Assembly (NCBI GenBank): GCA_002372935.1
Contig: DFJF01000001.1
Span: forward strand, 17,000-41,861
Direction of reading: 5' to 3'
Origin: Clostridiales bacterium UBA3678
GTDB taxonomy: Bacteria; Bacillota; Clostridia; TANB77; CAG-508
Length of the DNA stretch: 24,862 bases
Positions 16,083 to 22,568 of the stretch are shown in pieces. Every line of letters starts with the position of its first letter. The first letter of the stretch is position 1. Both the position numbers and the translations under genes were made by a program. The notes beneath the pieces were generated by a model. That model did no database searches. It was not told the origin of the DNA and saw only the letters and a program-made list of their open reading frames with translations.

Positions 16083-16302
16083 ATAATTTATAACTATCAA
16101 CAAAAGCCTCTTTTATCATTTCTTCTCTAATAGTTTTAGATTCTGTACAATTCTCTTTTCCATTTTTTGCAAAGCTAATACAAGACCATGACGGGATTTT
16201 TTCTCTATCTTTGCCTACAACTGTTCTTCTTGTAAAGCAATTGCCACAAAATCCACATCTAATTCTACTGCTAAAAGCAAATTTTCTTCCTACATTTCCT
16301 AT
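16083..16302 (-). pseudogene. Internal fragment of a large serine recombinase (second copy)
   Basis: These 220 bases align without gaps to 20032-20251 of the longer copy with only a handful of substitutions. They encode the zinc-ribbon part (CGFCGNCFTRRTVVG on the minus strand) and the following coiled-coil start. At the position where the longer copy has TAA, this fragment has TCA (Ser: DREKIPSWSCISFA), showing the ancestral residue. It ends abruptly at about 16302, and no catalytic domain is present. Confidence 0.9.
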
Positions 16303-16327
16303 CTGTTATTATCATTTTATAACTTCA

Positions 16328-16579
16328 TTAAATATTTTTATTTTTTAAATAAAAATATTTAATATTGAAATCAGTACTTAATTTATAGCAATAAATCTCA
16401 TTAAAATTACTATTTTTTAAATCTTCATATTCTTTTAATAATTTATCAAATGCTTCATTTTCATTATTTCCAGCAACTATTCCAATTACTTGTGCATTTT
16501 CATTATCTGGTTCTACGCTTTCAGAATTAGATTCATATGTATACCCTTCATTAGTTAAAAAAATATATTTATTCATCAT
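16328..16579 (-). CDS. Small acidic hypothetical protein
   Basis: This 83-residue protein starts MMNKYIFLTNEGYTYESNSE, with a middle segment NAQVIGIVAGNNENEAFDKLL and a C-terminus rich in Asn, Phe and Tyr. It resembles small uncharacterised proteins I have seen on clostridial mobile DNA, but I cannot assign a function. There is no signal or membrane segment. Two adjacent ATGs follow GGAG; the second (16576) has the better spacing. The start is overlapped by the preceding 24-codon frame, so translation may be coupled. It has its own promoter at 16683-16711. Confidence 0.7.
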   Translation of the reverse strand: MMNKYIFLTNEGYTYESNSESVEPDNENAQVIGIVAGNNENEAFDKLLKEYEDLKNSNFNEIYCYKLSTDFNIKYFYLKNKNI

Positions 16580-16580
16580 T

Positions 16581-16655
16581 TTACTCCTTTTTTAAATATT
16601 TTCCATTGCCCAAAAAATCTATATAATTATTATCTCTAAGTATTTGAAGTTGCAT
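16581..16655 (-). CDS. 24-residue leader-type small ORF
   Basis: The ORF encodes MQLQILRDNNYIDFLGNGKY and four more residues after a very strong ribosome site (GGAGGG, 8 bases from the ATG). Its TAA lies 1 base before the ATG pair of the 83-residue gene, and its last codons (AAG GAG TAA) form the ribosome site of that gene. This is the layout of translational coupling or a leader peptide. The peptide may also be a genuine small protein or the trimmed start of a longer lost one. Confidence 0.5.
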   Translation of the reverse strand: MQLQILRDNNYIDFLGNGKYLKKE

Positions 16656-16682
16656 TATTTTTCCCTCCGAAATTCTGTTTAC

Positions 16683-16711
16683 ACTATATCACATTTTTCA
16701 TTTATTAACAA
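16683..16711 (-). promoter_or_regulatory. Promoter of the small-protein operon
   Basis: On the minus strand TTGTTA (16711-16706), 17 bases, TATAGT (16688-16683), about 28 bases upstream of the 24-codon ORF. Confidence 0.6.
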
Positions 16712-16734
16712 CAAAATCTCTCTAGTTTTTTAGT

Positions 16735-16760
16735 TAAAAAAATAGAACGTTACTCTCCTA
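16735..16760 (-). terminator. Decayed terminator, similar to the rhuM terminator
   Basis: On the minus strand TAGGA pairs with TTCTA around an 8-base loop and is followed by TTTTTTT. The string TAGGAGAG...TTCTATTTTTTT resembles the terminator after rhuM at 21379-21404, suggesting shared ancestry of the flanking DNA. Confidence 0.45.
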
Positions 16761-16825
16761 TTTCTTTGAATTATTATTCAAATCTATTCTATATTAACTT
16801 CATGAATTATTCTCATTGAAAGCAG

Positions 16826-17026
16826 TTACTCTAATTTTTTGAGTAACTCAATCTTACCTACATATTTAAAAAATCTTTGTAAGATTTCTACTATTCTATA
16901 TTTATATATTTTTTTATTGTTATAATCATAATCAACCTTTGCATTAAAAATTTCTTGTAATTTCATAATACTGCATTGATATGAAATATTTTTTTCCGTG
17001 TAATTATTACCTTCAATCTTGTATAA
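16826..17026 (-). pseudogene. Unidentified coding remnant
   Basis: An open frame without a start or ribosome site reads YKIEGNNYTEKN, then MKLQEIFNAKVDYDY, YRIVEILQRFFKYVG and ends KIELLKKLE. The composition looks protein-coding, and it lies just before a terminator-like hairpin, so it is probably the C-terminus of a lost gene. I do not recognise the family. The remaining DNA between 16760 and 17067 shows nothing else. Confidence 0.35.
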
Positions 17027-17067
17027 TTATACATTCTATTAAATTGCCATAGTCGAATAATATATCA

Positions 17068-17178
17068 CTATCCTACCTTTAGTGTTTTTTCAAACTTGAT
17101 TTTAGTTAAAAATTTTATTAGTTCCTTTACAAATTCATAATCAGTATTTTCATACTTTCTTAAAATATAGTTTTCCAT
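17068..17178 (-). CDS. 36-residue ORF, possible truncated GNAT
   Basis: The ORF reads MENYILRKYENTDYEFVKEL followed by IKFLTKIKFEKTLKVG. The start has AAGGAG 11 bases upstream, overlapping the stop of the GNAT gene. The opening (I-R-K-Y-E-x-x-D-Y-E-F-V) resembles the first strand and helix of GNAT acetyltransferases, but the rest of such a domain is missing. It is probably a truncated second acetyltransferase in the same transcript. Confidence 0.4.
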   Translation of the reverse strand: MENYILRKYENTDYEFVKELIKFLTKIKFEKTLKVG

Positions 17179-17193
17179 ATATAGCCAATCTCC

Positions 17194-17712
17194 TTATAAT
17201 ATACTTAAATCGTATCTATATCCAACTTCCTTATATTTCTTTCCACCTTTTTCAATTTCATTTTCTCCATATAAATTGCCTCCCATTTTTTCATAGAATT
17301 TTCTCGAGTTATAATTTCCTTTTAAACACCATAATATCATGTTTTTATTATTATTTTTCTTTTGTTCTTGAATAACATAGTTAAACAATGCTTTTCCTAT
17401 TCCTTGTCTTTTAAATTCTGGTTTTACATATATTGCACATAACTCACAATCAATATCTTTTACATCTTGTGAAAACAAATTATTAATTGTATATCTGCAA
17501 AAGCCAACTACTTCATTATCAATTTCAGCAACTATAAATCCATTTTCTTGATAATCTTTAAGTCTTCTATTGTAATTATCTTCAACTTTTAAACTATCTA
17601 AAAATTCATCATCTATAATTCCTCTATATGCACTTTTCCAGCCTTCAACTACAATACTAGATACTGACCATAAATCCTCTTTTTTTACATTTCTAATTAT
17701 AATATTTTGCAT
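17194..17712 (-). CDS. GNAT family N-acetyltransferase
   Basis: A 172-residue acetyl-CoA-dependent acetyltransferase. The first strand is IIIRNVKKEDLWSVSSIVVE, followed by GWKSAYRGIIDDEFLDSL, a signature of the GNAT subgroup often annotated as acetyltransferase or RimI-like. Motif A contains CAIYVKPEFKRQGIGKALF with the pyrophosphate-binding RxxGIG turn, and motif B contains NYNSRKFYEKMGG. The ATG at 17712 is preferred because AAGGAG is 8 bases upstream; the GTG at 17721 overlaps that site. The acceptor is unknown; relatives acetylate amines, including some drugs. A structured leader with a terminator lies between its promoter and the start, so expression is probably inducible. Confidence 0.88.
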   Translation of the reverse strand: MQNIIIRNVKKEDLWSVSSIVVEGWKSAYRGIIDDEFLDSLKVEDNYNRRLKDYQENGFIVAEIDNEVVGFCRYTINNLFSQDVKDIDCELCAIYVKPEFKRQGIGKALFNYVIQEQKKNNNKNMILWCLKGNYNSRKFYEKMGGNLYGENEIEKGGKKYKEVGYRYDLSIL

Positions 17713-17730
17713 TAAAATCACTCCTTAATA

Positions 17731-17780
17731 TAAAAAATAAGCCTCACAAAAGAATCTTTTAAGACTCCTTTGCAAGACTT
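17731..17780 (-). terminator. Terminator (attenuator) in the GNAT leader
   Basis: On the minus strand AAGTCTTGCAAAGGAGTC pairs along its whole length with GATTCTTTTGTGAGGCTT using several G-U pairs, with a 6-base loop, and is followed by ATTTTTTAT. It lies between the promoter and the ribosome site of the GNAT gene, not after a gene, so readthrough must be regulated or partial. Confidence 0.8.
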
Positions 17781-17868
17781 TATATCTCACTTCGTGTAAA
17801 CAACTAACTTATTTCTAATTGTCCTTTATCGCTCAGAATATCGTTTCCTAGATAAACTCTTAAATATG
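17781..17868 (-). promoter_or_regulatory. Structured leader upstream of the GNAT attenuator
   Basis: The transcript before the terminator can form TTTATC/GATAAA (17825-17856 in plus coordinates), ACAATTAG/TTAGTTGT (17800-17822) and a small CAC-GAA-GTG stem. No T-box AGGGTGG motif or other riboswitch core that I know is visible, and no convincing leader peptide is found. It could sense an antibiotic-stalled ribosome, an RNA or a protein; this is unresolved. Confidence 0.5.
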
Positions 17869-17874
17869 TTTTTT

Positions 17875-17903
17875 ATTGTAGCATATTATTTGTCATTTGT
17901 CAA
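17875..17903 (-). promoter_or_regulatory. Strong promoter of the GNAT transcript
   Basis: On the minus strand TTGACA (17903-17898), 17 bases, TACAAT (17880-17875). It gives a leader of about 155 bases before the ATG at 17712. Confidence 0.8.
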
Positions 17904-17943
17904 ACTTAACATAATTTTTGATGTGCTTATATTCTTAATTTCA

Positions 17944-18250
17944 TTATATTGAAGTCTTTATTTTTTTTATTTCATACTTCTTATCATCGTTTGTATATTC
18001 TTGCTTATTATAAAGTTTTTTTCCATCCAGTTGAATTATATCATACCTAAAATTATTTGCAACCTCCGAACCACAGTTTTCATTGATTTAAAACAATGTT
18101 GAGTAAAAAATAAAGCACCTTAACATGAATTTCAGAATTTTGTACTTTTTCTAGTCCAAATCGACCTCTTCTATGAAACATTATCGAATCTTGAAAACTA
18201 GTAAATTCAACTATTACAGGTTGTCTCTTAATGTCATCACTACACAACAC
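17944..18250 (-). pseudogene. Frameshifted C-terminal gene fragment, family not recognised
   Basis: Two overlapping frames follow each other. The first (18250-18080) contains IKRQPVIVEFTSFQDSIMFH and RRGRFGLEKVQNSEIHVKVL. The second (18087-17944) contains NENCGSEVANNFRYDIIQLD, GKKLYNKQEYTNDDKKYEI and stops at 17944. A one-base shift near 18085 would join them into a single C-terminal region of roughly 100 residues. There is no ribosome site or intact start. Bases 18251-18313 upstream hold a short direct repeat (TTTTACAAACA twice, about 30 bases apart) and nothing else. Confidence 0.5.
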
Positions 18251-18313
18251 TCAACGTGCCGTGTCTGTTTGTAAAAAACACCTTGGTTAGACTTGTATGT
18301 TTGTAAAAGACAT

Positions 18314-18841
18314 CTATTCATTATTTAGAAAAATATTTTTTATATCTGATAAATATTGTCCACTATTTAATTCTATTTTGTATTTTGGTCTTATGTCATT
18401 TCTATTTTCTTCATAAAACCTTTTCCATTCTTTTGTTTCTGTCATTTTTTTTATAAATATATCATTATTTCCTCTCTTTTTCATTCTTTCAATATATTCA
18501 TCTTTATCATTAATATTTGCATATACTAGACAATAATCAATGTTTTTTTCTGTAATATATTTTAATAAGTTTTTACTTCCATTTGATATTAAAACAATAT
18601 TTCCATTTTTTATTTCTTCTTCAAGTATTTTAATTGCATATTCTGTAGAATCATTATTAACAATTTTCCCTCTATTCAATTTACCATTTTCTTTATCTTT
18701 ACGACTTATATTATTCAATCCATATTTATAAGTAGCTTTCATATCGTCCAAATCTATAAATCTTTTATCATGCTCTGCCAAATATGTCTTTCCAACCGCT
18801 GGGCCACAAACAATCACATTACATTTAATACTTTTCTCCAT
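18314..18841 (-). CDS. P-loop nucleotide/nucleoside kinase-like protein
   Basis: This 175-residue protein opens with a Walker A, CNVIVCGPAVGKTYLAEHD (G13-T19), followed by FIDLDDMKATYKYG, an acidic substrate-site motif as in small kinases. A Walker B-like strand NIVLISNGS comes next, then a lid-like stretch YIERMKKRGNNDIFIKKM with Arg/Lys residues and a C-terminal LNSGQYLSDI. This layout resembles phage and mobile-element nucleoside or polynucleotide kinases. I cannot name the substrate. It starts 27 bases after the stop of the HIT-like gene, so the two form an operon. Confidence 0.65.
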   Translation of the reverse strand: MEKSIKCNVIVCGPAVGKTYLAEHDKRFIDLDDMKATYKYGLNNISRKDKENGKLNRGKIVNNDSTEYAIKILEEEIKNGNIVLISNGSKNLLKYITEKNIDYCLVYANINDKDEYIERMKKRGNNDIFIKKMTETKEWKRFYEENRNDIRPKYKIELNSGQYLSDIKNIFLNNE

Positions 18842-18868
18842 ACAAATTCCTTTACTAAATAAATTTCT

Positions 18869-19351
18869 TTAATTATTAAAATTATTTTTAACAATATCTG
18901 ATATTCTTTTTATTTCTTCATAGTTTTCATCGTTTCTAAAATTTGTTTTAGCATATTCTAATATAATTCCAATATTATCAATTATATCATTGACAATTTT
19001 ATTCATCCAATTATATCGAGGCAATATCCAAACATGTAAGTGTCTATTTTCTTTTTCTTCAAAAATATAATCAAATCTTTCACAAATTTTATTATCTCTC
19101 AAAATTTTAACGGTTTTATCTACAATTTCAAACATCTCATTTCTTTCATCTTTAGTTAACTCACATAATTTTTCAATATGCCTCTTGGGTGAAACAATGA
19201 AAAAACCTTGAATCGGTAATTCCCAATCTTGAGATAAAGTAAATCTGTCATTTTCATATGCCATTCCACATTCCAAATTAAATTCATGCTTTCCATAGGC
19301 ACATCCTGGACAACCTTTAAATATTATTTCTTTATTATTATAACTAATCAT
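18869..19351 (-). CDS. HIT-like (histidine triad-related) protein
   Basis: A 160-residue protein resembling HIT-superfamily nucleotide hydrolases or transferases. The opening pair CPGC (residues 14-17) may bind zinc, as in many HIT proteins. The region GFFIVSPKRHIEKLCELTKDE matches the HIT strand-helix unit. The active-site stretch is RHLHVWILPRY (103-113): His104 and His106 are present, but the third His of HxHxH is Trp, so the chemistry may differ from canonical HIT hydrolases. GGAG lies 12 bases before the ATG, a long spacing. The upstream recombinase tail carries a TTGAGA-17-TATAAC promoter that would drive this gene and the kinase. Confidence 0.65.
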   Translation of the reverse strand: MISYNNKEIIFKGCPGCAYGKHEFNLECGMAYENDRFTLSQDWELPIQGFFIVSPKRHIEKLCELTKDERNEMFEIVDKTVKILRDNKICERFDYIFEEKENRHLHVWILPRYNWMNKIVNDIIDNIGIILEYAKTNFRNDENYEEIKRISDIVKNNFNN

Positions 19352-19396
19352 ATATTCTTCTTCTCCACTCTCATTTTATTTTAGCAATTATCATAC

Positions 19397-20796
19397 TTAT
19401 GTTATATCACATTCTACCCGAATTCTCAAGCCATTTCGAAGTACTTTATTAAGTTTTCCATTTTCATCTCTTTCATAAGAAAAATATTTTCTTGTATTTA
19501 TAAAATCAACAAGGACATTATTACTATTTAAATCAATTTTATTATTTTGTATAACAACTTCATCAGGTACATCTTTTGGAACGCTTAAATCAAATTTTCG
19601 CTTTAATATAAACCTAATTAAATATGGATCAATTACTCCATTTTCATCGTATCCTCCAACAATAACATAATCTACAATAGCATTAAATATTTCTTGGTCA
19701 AAACCTTCCATTATATCTTTAGAATCTAATAATTCTTTTACTTTTTTTAAACCATCCGAAATAGATTTATTATCTTCTGCTAATAACTTTAATTGTTCTA
19801 TTTTATTTTCCAATATTTCAAGTTTTCGATTATATTTTTCTACTTTTTCATTATAGTCATTTTCTGATATTTTATCTTCTACTATTAAATCTATCAATTT
19901 ACTCTTTTTTGATTTTATATCGACAAACTCTTTCTTAAATTTTTCTAGTTCATCCTGCCTACTATTTTCATTCATTGTATCCTGCATTAAGTTCAAAAAT
20001 TCTTCTGTTTCAAAATTTGTATTTGAAGATAATAATTTATAACTATCAACAAAAGCCTCTTTTATCATTTCTTCTCTAATAGTTTTAGATTCTGTACAAT
20101 TCTCTTTTCCATTTTTTGCAAAGCTAATACAAGACCATTATGGAATTTTTTCTCTATCTTTACCTACAACTGTTCTTCTTGTAAAACAATTGCCACAAAA
20201 TCCACATCTTATTCTACTGCTAAAAGCAAATTTTCTTCCTACATTTCCTATTCTTCTTCCATTTACCCTTGCTCCGCATCTTTCTTTTAAAATTTCTTGT
20301 ACCATATCAAATTTTTCTGGAGAAATAATTGGTTCATGATGTTCTGAAACATAAAATTGGTCAGCCTCCCCTAAATTCTTATATCTTTTATGTGATAAAG
20401 GATCTGCTGTATATGTTTTCCCTTGCAAGACATCCCCTTTGTACTTTTCATTTCTTAATATCCCTCTTATTGTACTATCATTCCACTTGTTGTTTCCTTT
20501 AGGACTTTTAATTTCTTGCTCTGTTAGCATTTTTGCAATTCCATTTGCACCATGTCCATCACAATATTTGTCAAAAATAAATTTAACTACTTCCGCTTCT
20601 TCATCTACTATTACTAATTTGTCATTTTCATTTCTATATCCGTAACATCTGTTAAATCCTATTAATTCTCCTCTATTCATTTTCATTTGCAAACCTAATT
20701 TAACATGTTCAGATATATTTTCACTTTCTTGTTGTGCTACTGCACTAAGTGTAGTTAATAACATTTCACTCGTCTTTGTATCTTTTGAGTAAAATG
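19397..20796 (-). pseudogene. Large serine recombinase, catalytic domain missing and interrupted by TAA
   Basis: One frame spans the part downstream of the catalytic domain. It starts near 20796 with YSKDTKTSEMLLTTLSAVAQ and QESENISEHVKLG (end of the resolvase domain). The recombinase domain follows, with RGELIGFNRCYGYRNE, IFDKYCDGHGANGIAKML and WNDSTIRGILRNEKYKGD. Then come the zinc ribbon (CGFCGNCFTRR), a long coiled coil, and the C-terminus LRIRVECDIT. A TAA at 20138-20140 stops the frame right after the zinc ribbon (REKIP-stop-WSCIS), and the same frame resumes at once. The first roughly 120 residues with the catalytic Ser are absent: upstream DNA is non-coding. It would have integrated or excised a transposon-like element but is inactive. 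Confidence 0.92.
19401..19429 (-). promoter_or_regulatory. Promoter inside the recombinase 3' end
   Basis: On the minus strand TTGAGA (19429-19424), 17 bases, TATAAC (19406-19401), overlapping the last recombinase codons and pointing to the HIT-like and kinase genes. An equivalent in the second tail at 15953-15981 supports its being a conserved feature of this element. Confidence 0.6.
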
Positions 20797-21060
20797 TTAT
20801 TATAAATTACTAAACGGCAAATCAGCTTAATTTGCTCCACAGGAATTTCACCTTTTCGCTCCTTTACGAAATTACCTTCATTGTTTTAGACGGTTTTATC
20901 ACGCTCGAACTGTGACTAGGTAAGAGTATCATTATGCTTATTATTAATCATCACCTTATTAGTTGCTACCTAATATTTTATAATATAAGTATTTATCGCT
21001 CGATCTAATTTAGATTTCTTGGCGTACCTATTAAACTGGCTCATAATAATAAGAATGTAT
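20797..21060 (-). other. Structured non-coding region of unknown identity at the recombinase break point
   Basis: No open frame of note. Nested stems can be drawn on the minus strand: GCAAAT...ATTTGC, GGTAATTTC...GAAATTCC (one bulge) enclosing TCG...CGA, TCAC...GTGA, TTAG...CTAA, TAGGTA...TACCTA spanning about 50 bases, and ATCTAAATTAGAT. This density of pairing is unusual for the window. I see no group II domain V, no clear group I core and no gene for a reverse transcriptase or TnpB. It may be the end of an inserted RNA-type element or an unrecognised ncRNA. Confidence 0.45.
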
Positions 21061-21097
21061 TTAGTAATTTTTCCATATTTAATTCTTAGGGAAAAAT

Positions 21098-21354
21098 ATC
21101 CTCTTATTCCATAAAGGAAAAATTAGATACTTTGTGCAAGATTTTTTTAAAAAATTATTTTCCCCCTTATTCCATTAAGGAAAAAAATGACCTTTTGTAC
21201 GAAAAAAGTTTAAATTTTTTTAAAGAATTTTTATCCCCTTATTCCATAAAGGAATAAATCAACGTTTTGTAGGATAAAAAATTGAAATTTTTTTAATTTT
21301 TTTGAAAAAAATATTTTCCCCTCACTTTTTGAAAGGAAAAATTTGGTGCTTTGT
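21098..21354 (-). repeat. Four tandem hairpin repeats with a variable 6-7 base segment
   Basis: Units on the minus strand end or begin at 21135, 21198, 21270 and 21354. Each starts ACAAA, then 6-7 variable bases (GTATCTA, AGGTCAT, ACGTTGA, GCACCAA), then T-rich DNA to TTCC. The distance from ACAAA through TTCC is exactly 20 bases in all four. TTCC starts a hairpin; three units share TTCCTTWATGGAATAAGRGG, and the fourth keeps the stem with a different loop (CCTTTCAAAAAGTGAGGGG). T/A-rich spacers separate units (period 63, 72, 84). It lies after the rhuM terminator, and no ORF covers it. Confidence 0.75.
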
Positions 21355-21378
21355 TAAAAAATTTTTTAAATTTTATGC

Positions 21379-21404
21379 AAAAAAAATAGAAGATTGCTCT
21401 CCTA
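21379..21404 (-). terminator. Rho-independent terminator of rhuM
   Basis: On the minus strand TAGGAGA and TCTTCTA form a 7 bp stem (one G-U) closed by a GCAA tetraloop and followed by eight Ts. It starts about 12 bases after the rhuM stop codon. Confidence 0.85.
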
Positions 21405-21416
21405 CTCTTAAAATTT

Positions 21417-22430
21417 TTATTTATTATTTAATCTCTTTGTTTCTACAATAAGTTCATCAAAATCTGAAATATATTTTTGATCTTGTATTATCCTATATTT
21501 TTTATATTCGTCTAAAGCTAATTTATCTGCTATTTCTCTTTTTATCTTTCCATTATCTTTTAAAATATTGTATTCATTAATTTTTAAAAACACTTCTAAC
21601 TTTTCTTTCCATTCTTTCATTGAAATAATTTTACCTAATTTAACTTGTCTTTCTGCATAATCAAGATACATTGATACTAAATTATTTAATTCTTCAATTT
21701 CTTCTTTAGACAAATAGTTCTTTGCTATTGTTACATCTGTTTCAAGAATTTTTCCGTTAGGGGCATTTTTCCAAGTTGTTAATCCCATATTTTCTTTCTT
21801 ACTATCAACTCTATTATAGATTATTTCTGGAGCAGTCATACCAGTAATTGCAAAGTGCAATTTGTTTTGAACATTCTTATAAAATTCTTGAGTTGTTTCA
21901 CTATTTTTATCATAATCAAAGCTACATTCTTTATATATATCTGTTATTTTCTGATAAAATCTTCTTTCACTTGCCCTTATTTCCTTTATTTTAACTAATA
22001 ACTCATCAAAATAATCTTTACCGAATTTAGGTCCGTTTTTTAAGAATTCACTATTCATAACAAAACCTTTTTTGATATATTCTTTTAATGTATTAGTTGC
22101 CCAAATTCTAAAATCTGTAGCTTCTTTTGAATTTACTCTATATCCTACAGCAATAATTGCATCTAAACTATAAAAATTCGTATTATATTTTTTTCCATCA
22201 TTTGCAGTTATTCGAATTTTTCGAATAACTGATTTTTCTTGCAATTCTTGTGATTTAAAGATTTCTTTTAAATGATAGTTAATAGTATTTACTTCTACTC
22301 CAAATAGTTCAGACATTGATTTTTGCGTTAACCAAAAGTCCTCTTCATCATATAAAACTTCAACAGATATATTTTCATTATTTTGACTTTGATATATTAT
22401 TAAATCTTTTAAATTTTCTATATTATTCAA
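21417..22430 (-). CDS. RhuM-family protein
   Basis: A 337-residue member of the RhuM (virulence RhuM) family, named from a Salmonella island gene but widespread on mobile DNA; the molecular function is not established. Typical features: the N-terminal DNA-binding-like segment DFWLTQKSMSELFGVEVNTI with YHLKEIFKSQEL, then YNTNFYSLDAIIAVGYRVNS, the FRIWATNTLKEYIKKGFVMN strand-helix, a coiled region with RFYQKITDIYKEC, and ITGMTAPEIIYNRVDS with LTTWKNAPNGKI. The C-terminus is intact, and the ATG has AAGGAG upstream. It has its own promoter and terminator. A 25-base palindrome lies within codons for VIRKIRIT. It may be a regulator or toxin-like accessory gene. Confidence 0.9.
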   Translation of the reverse strand: MNNIENLKDLIIYQSQNNENISVEVLYDEEDFWLTQKSMSELFGVEVNTINYHLKEIFKSQELQEKSVIRKIRITANDGKKYNTNFYSLDAIIAVGYRVNSKEATDFRIWATNTLKEYIKKGFVMNSEFLKNGPKFGKDYFDELLVKIKEIRASERRFYQKITDIYKECSFDYDKNSETTQEFYKNVQNKLHFAITGMTAPEIIYNRVDSKKENMGLTTWKNAPNGKILETDVTIAKNYLSKEEIEELNNLVSMYLDYAERQVKLGKIISMKEWKEKLEVFLKINEYNILKDNGKIKREIADKLALDEYKKYRIIQDQKYISDFDELIVETKRLNNK

Positions 22431-22462
22431 AACAAATCTCCTTTTTAAGAACTTATGTTTGT

Positions 22463-22491
22463 ATTTTATAATATTTTCTTTATTTTGTCAA
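22463..22491 (-). promoter_or_regulatory. rhuM promoter
   Basis: On the minus strand a perfect TTGACA (22491-22486), 17 bases, TAAAAT (22468-22463). The leader is only about 25 bases, ending in AAGGAG. Confidence 0.8.
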
Positions 22492-22506
22492 TAAATTTCG
22501 TGTTTT

Positions 22507-22549
22507 TTTATAAAAAAATTAAAAGCAAGTAGCTGTTAAATAACTACTT
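22507..22549 (-). terminator. Terminator of the riboswitch-controlled gene
   Basis: On the minus strand AAGTAG pairs with CTACTT (22549-22527), with further pairing possible inside the loop, followed by GCTTTTAATTTTTTT. It lies 20 bases after the stop of the 218-residue gene and insulates rhuM. Confidence 0.75.
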
Positions 22550-22568
22550 ACTTTTATGGTTCTTTCAT

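Noticed and set aside
17781..17903. T-box riboswitch in front of the GNAT gene
   Set aside because: No AGGGTGGNACCGCG-like T-box sequence or specifier loop pattern is present.
20883..20890. GTTTTAGA resembling a Cas9 repeat/tracr start
   Set aside because: An eight-base match only, with no repeat array, anti-repeat or cas9.
20797..21060. Group II intron 3' end
   Set aside because: No domain V sequence (GAGC...GGTTC hairpin with AGC triad), no GTGYG 5' end and no reverse transcriptase were found.
21098..21354. CRISPR array
   Set aside because: Repeats vary in sequence, periods are 63, 72 and 84, the variable window is only 6-7 bases, and no cas genes are nearby.
21098..22430. Type III toxin-antitoxin locus with rhuM as toxin
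   Set aside because: The array lies downstream of rhuM and beyond a strong terminator, and RhuM does not resemble ToxN-type endoribonucleases.
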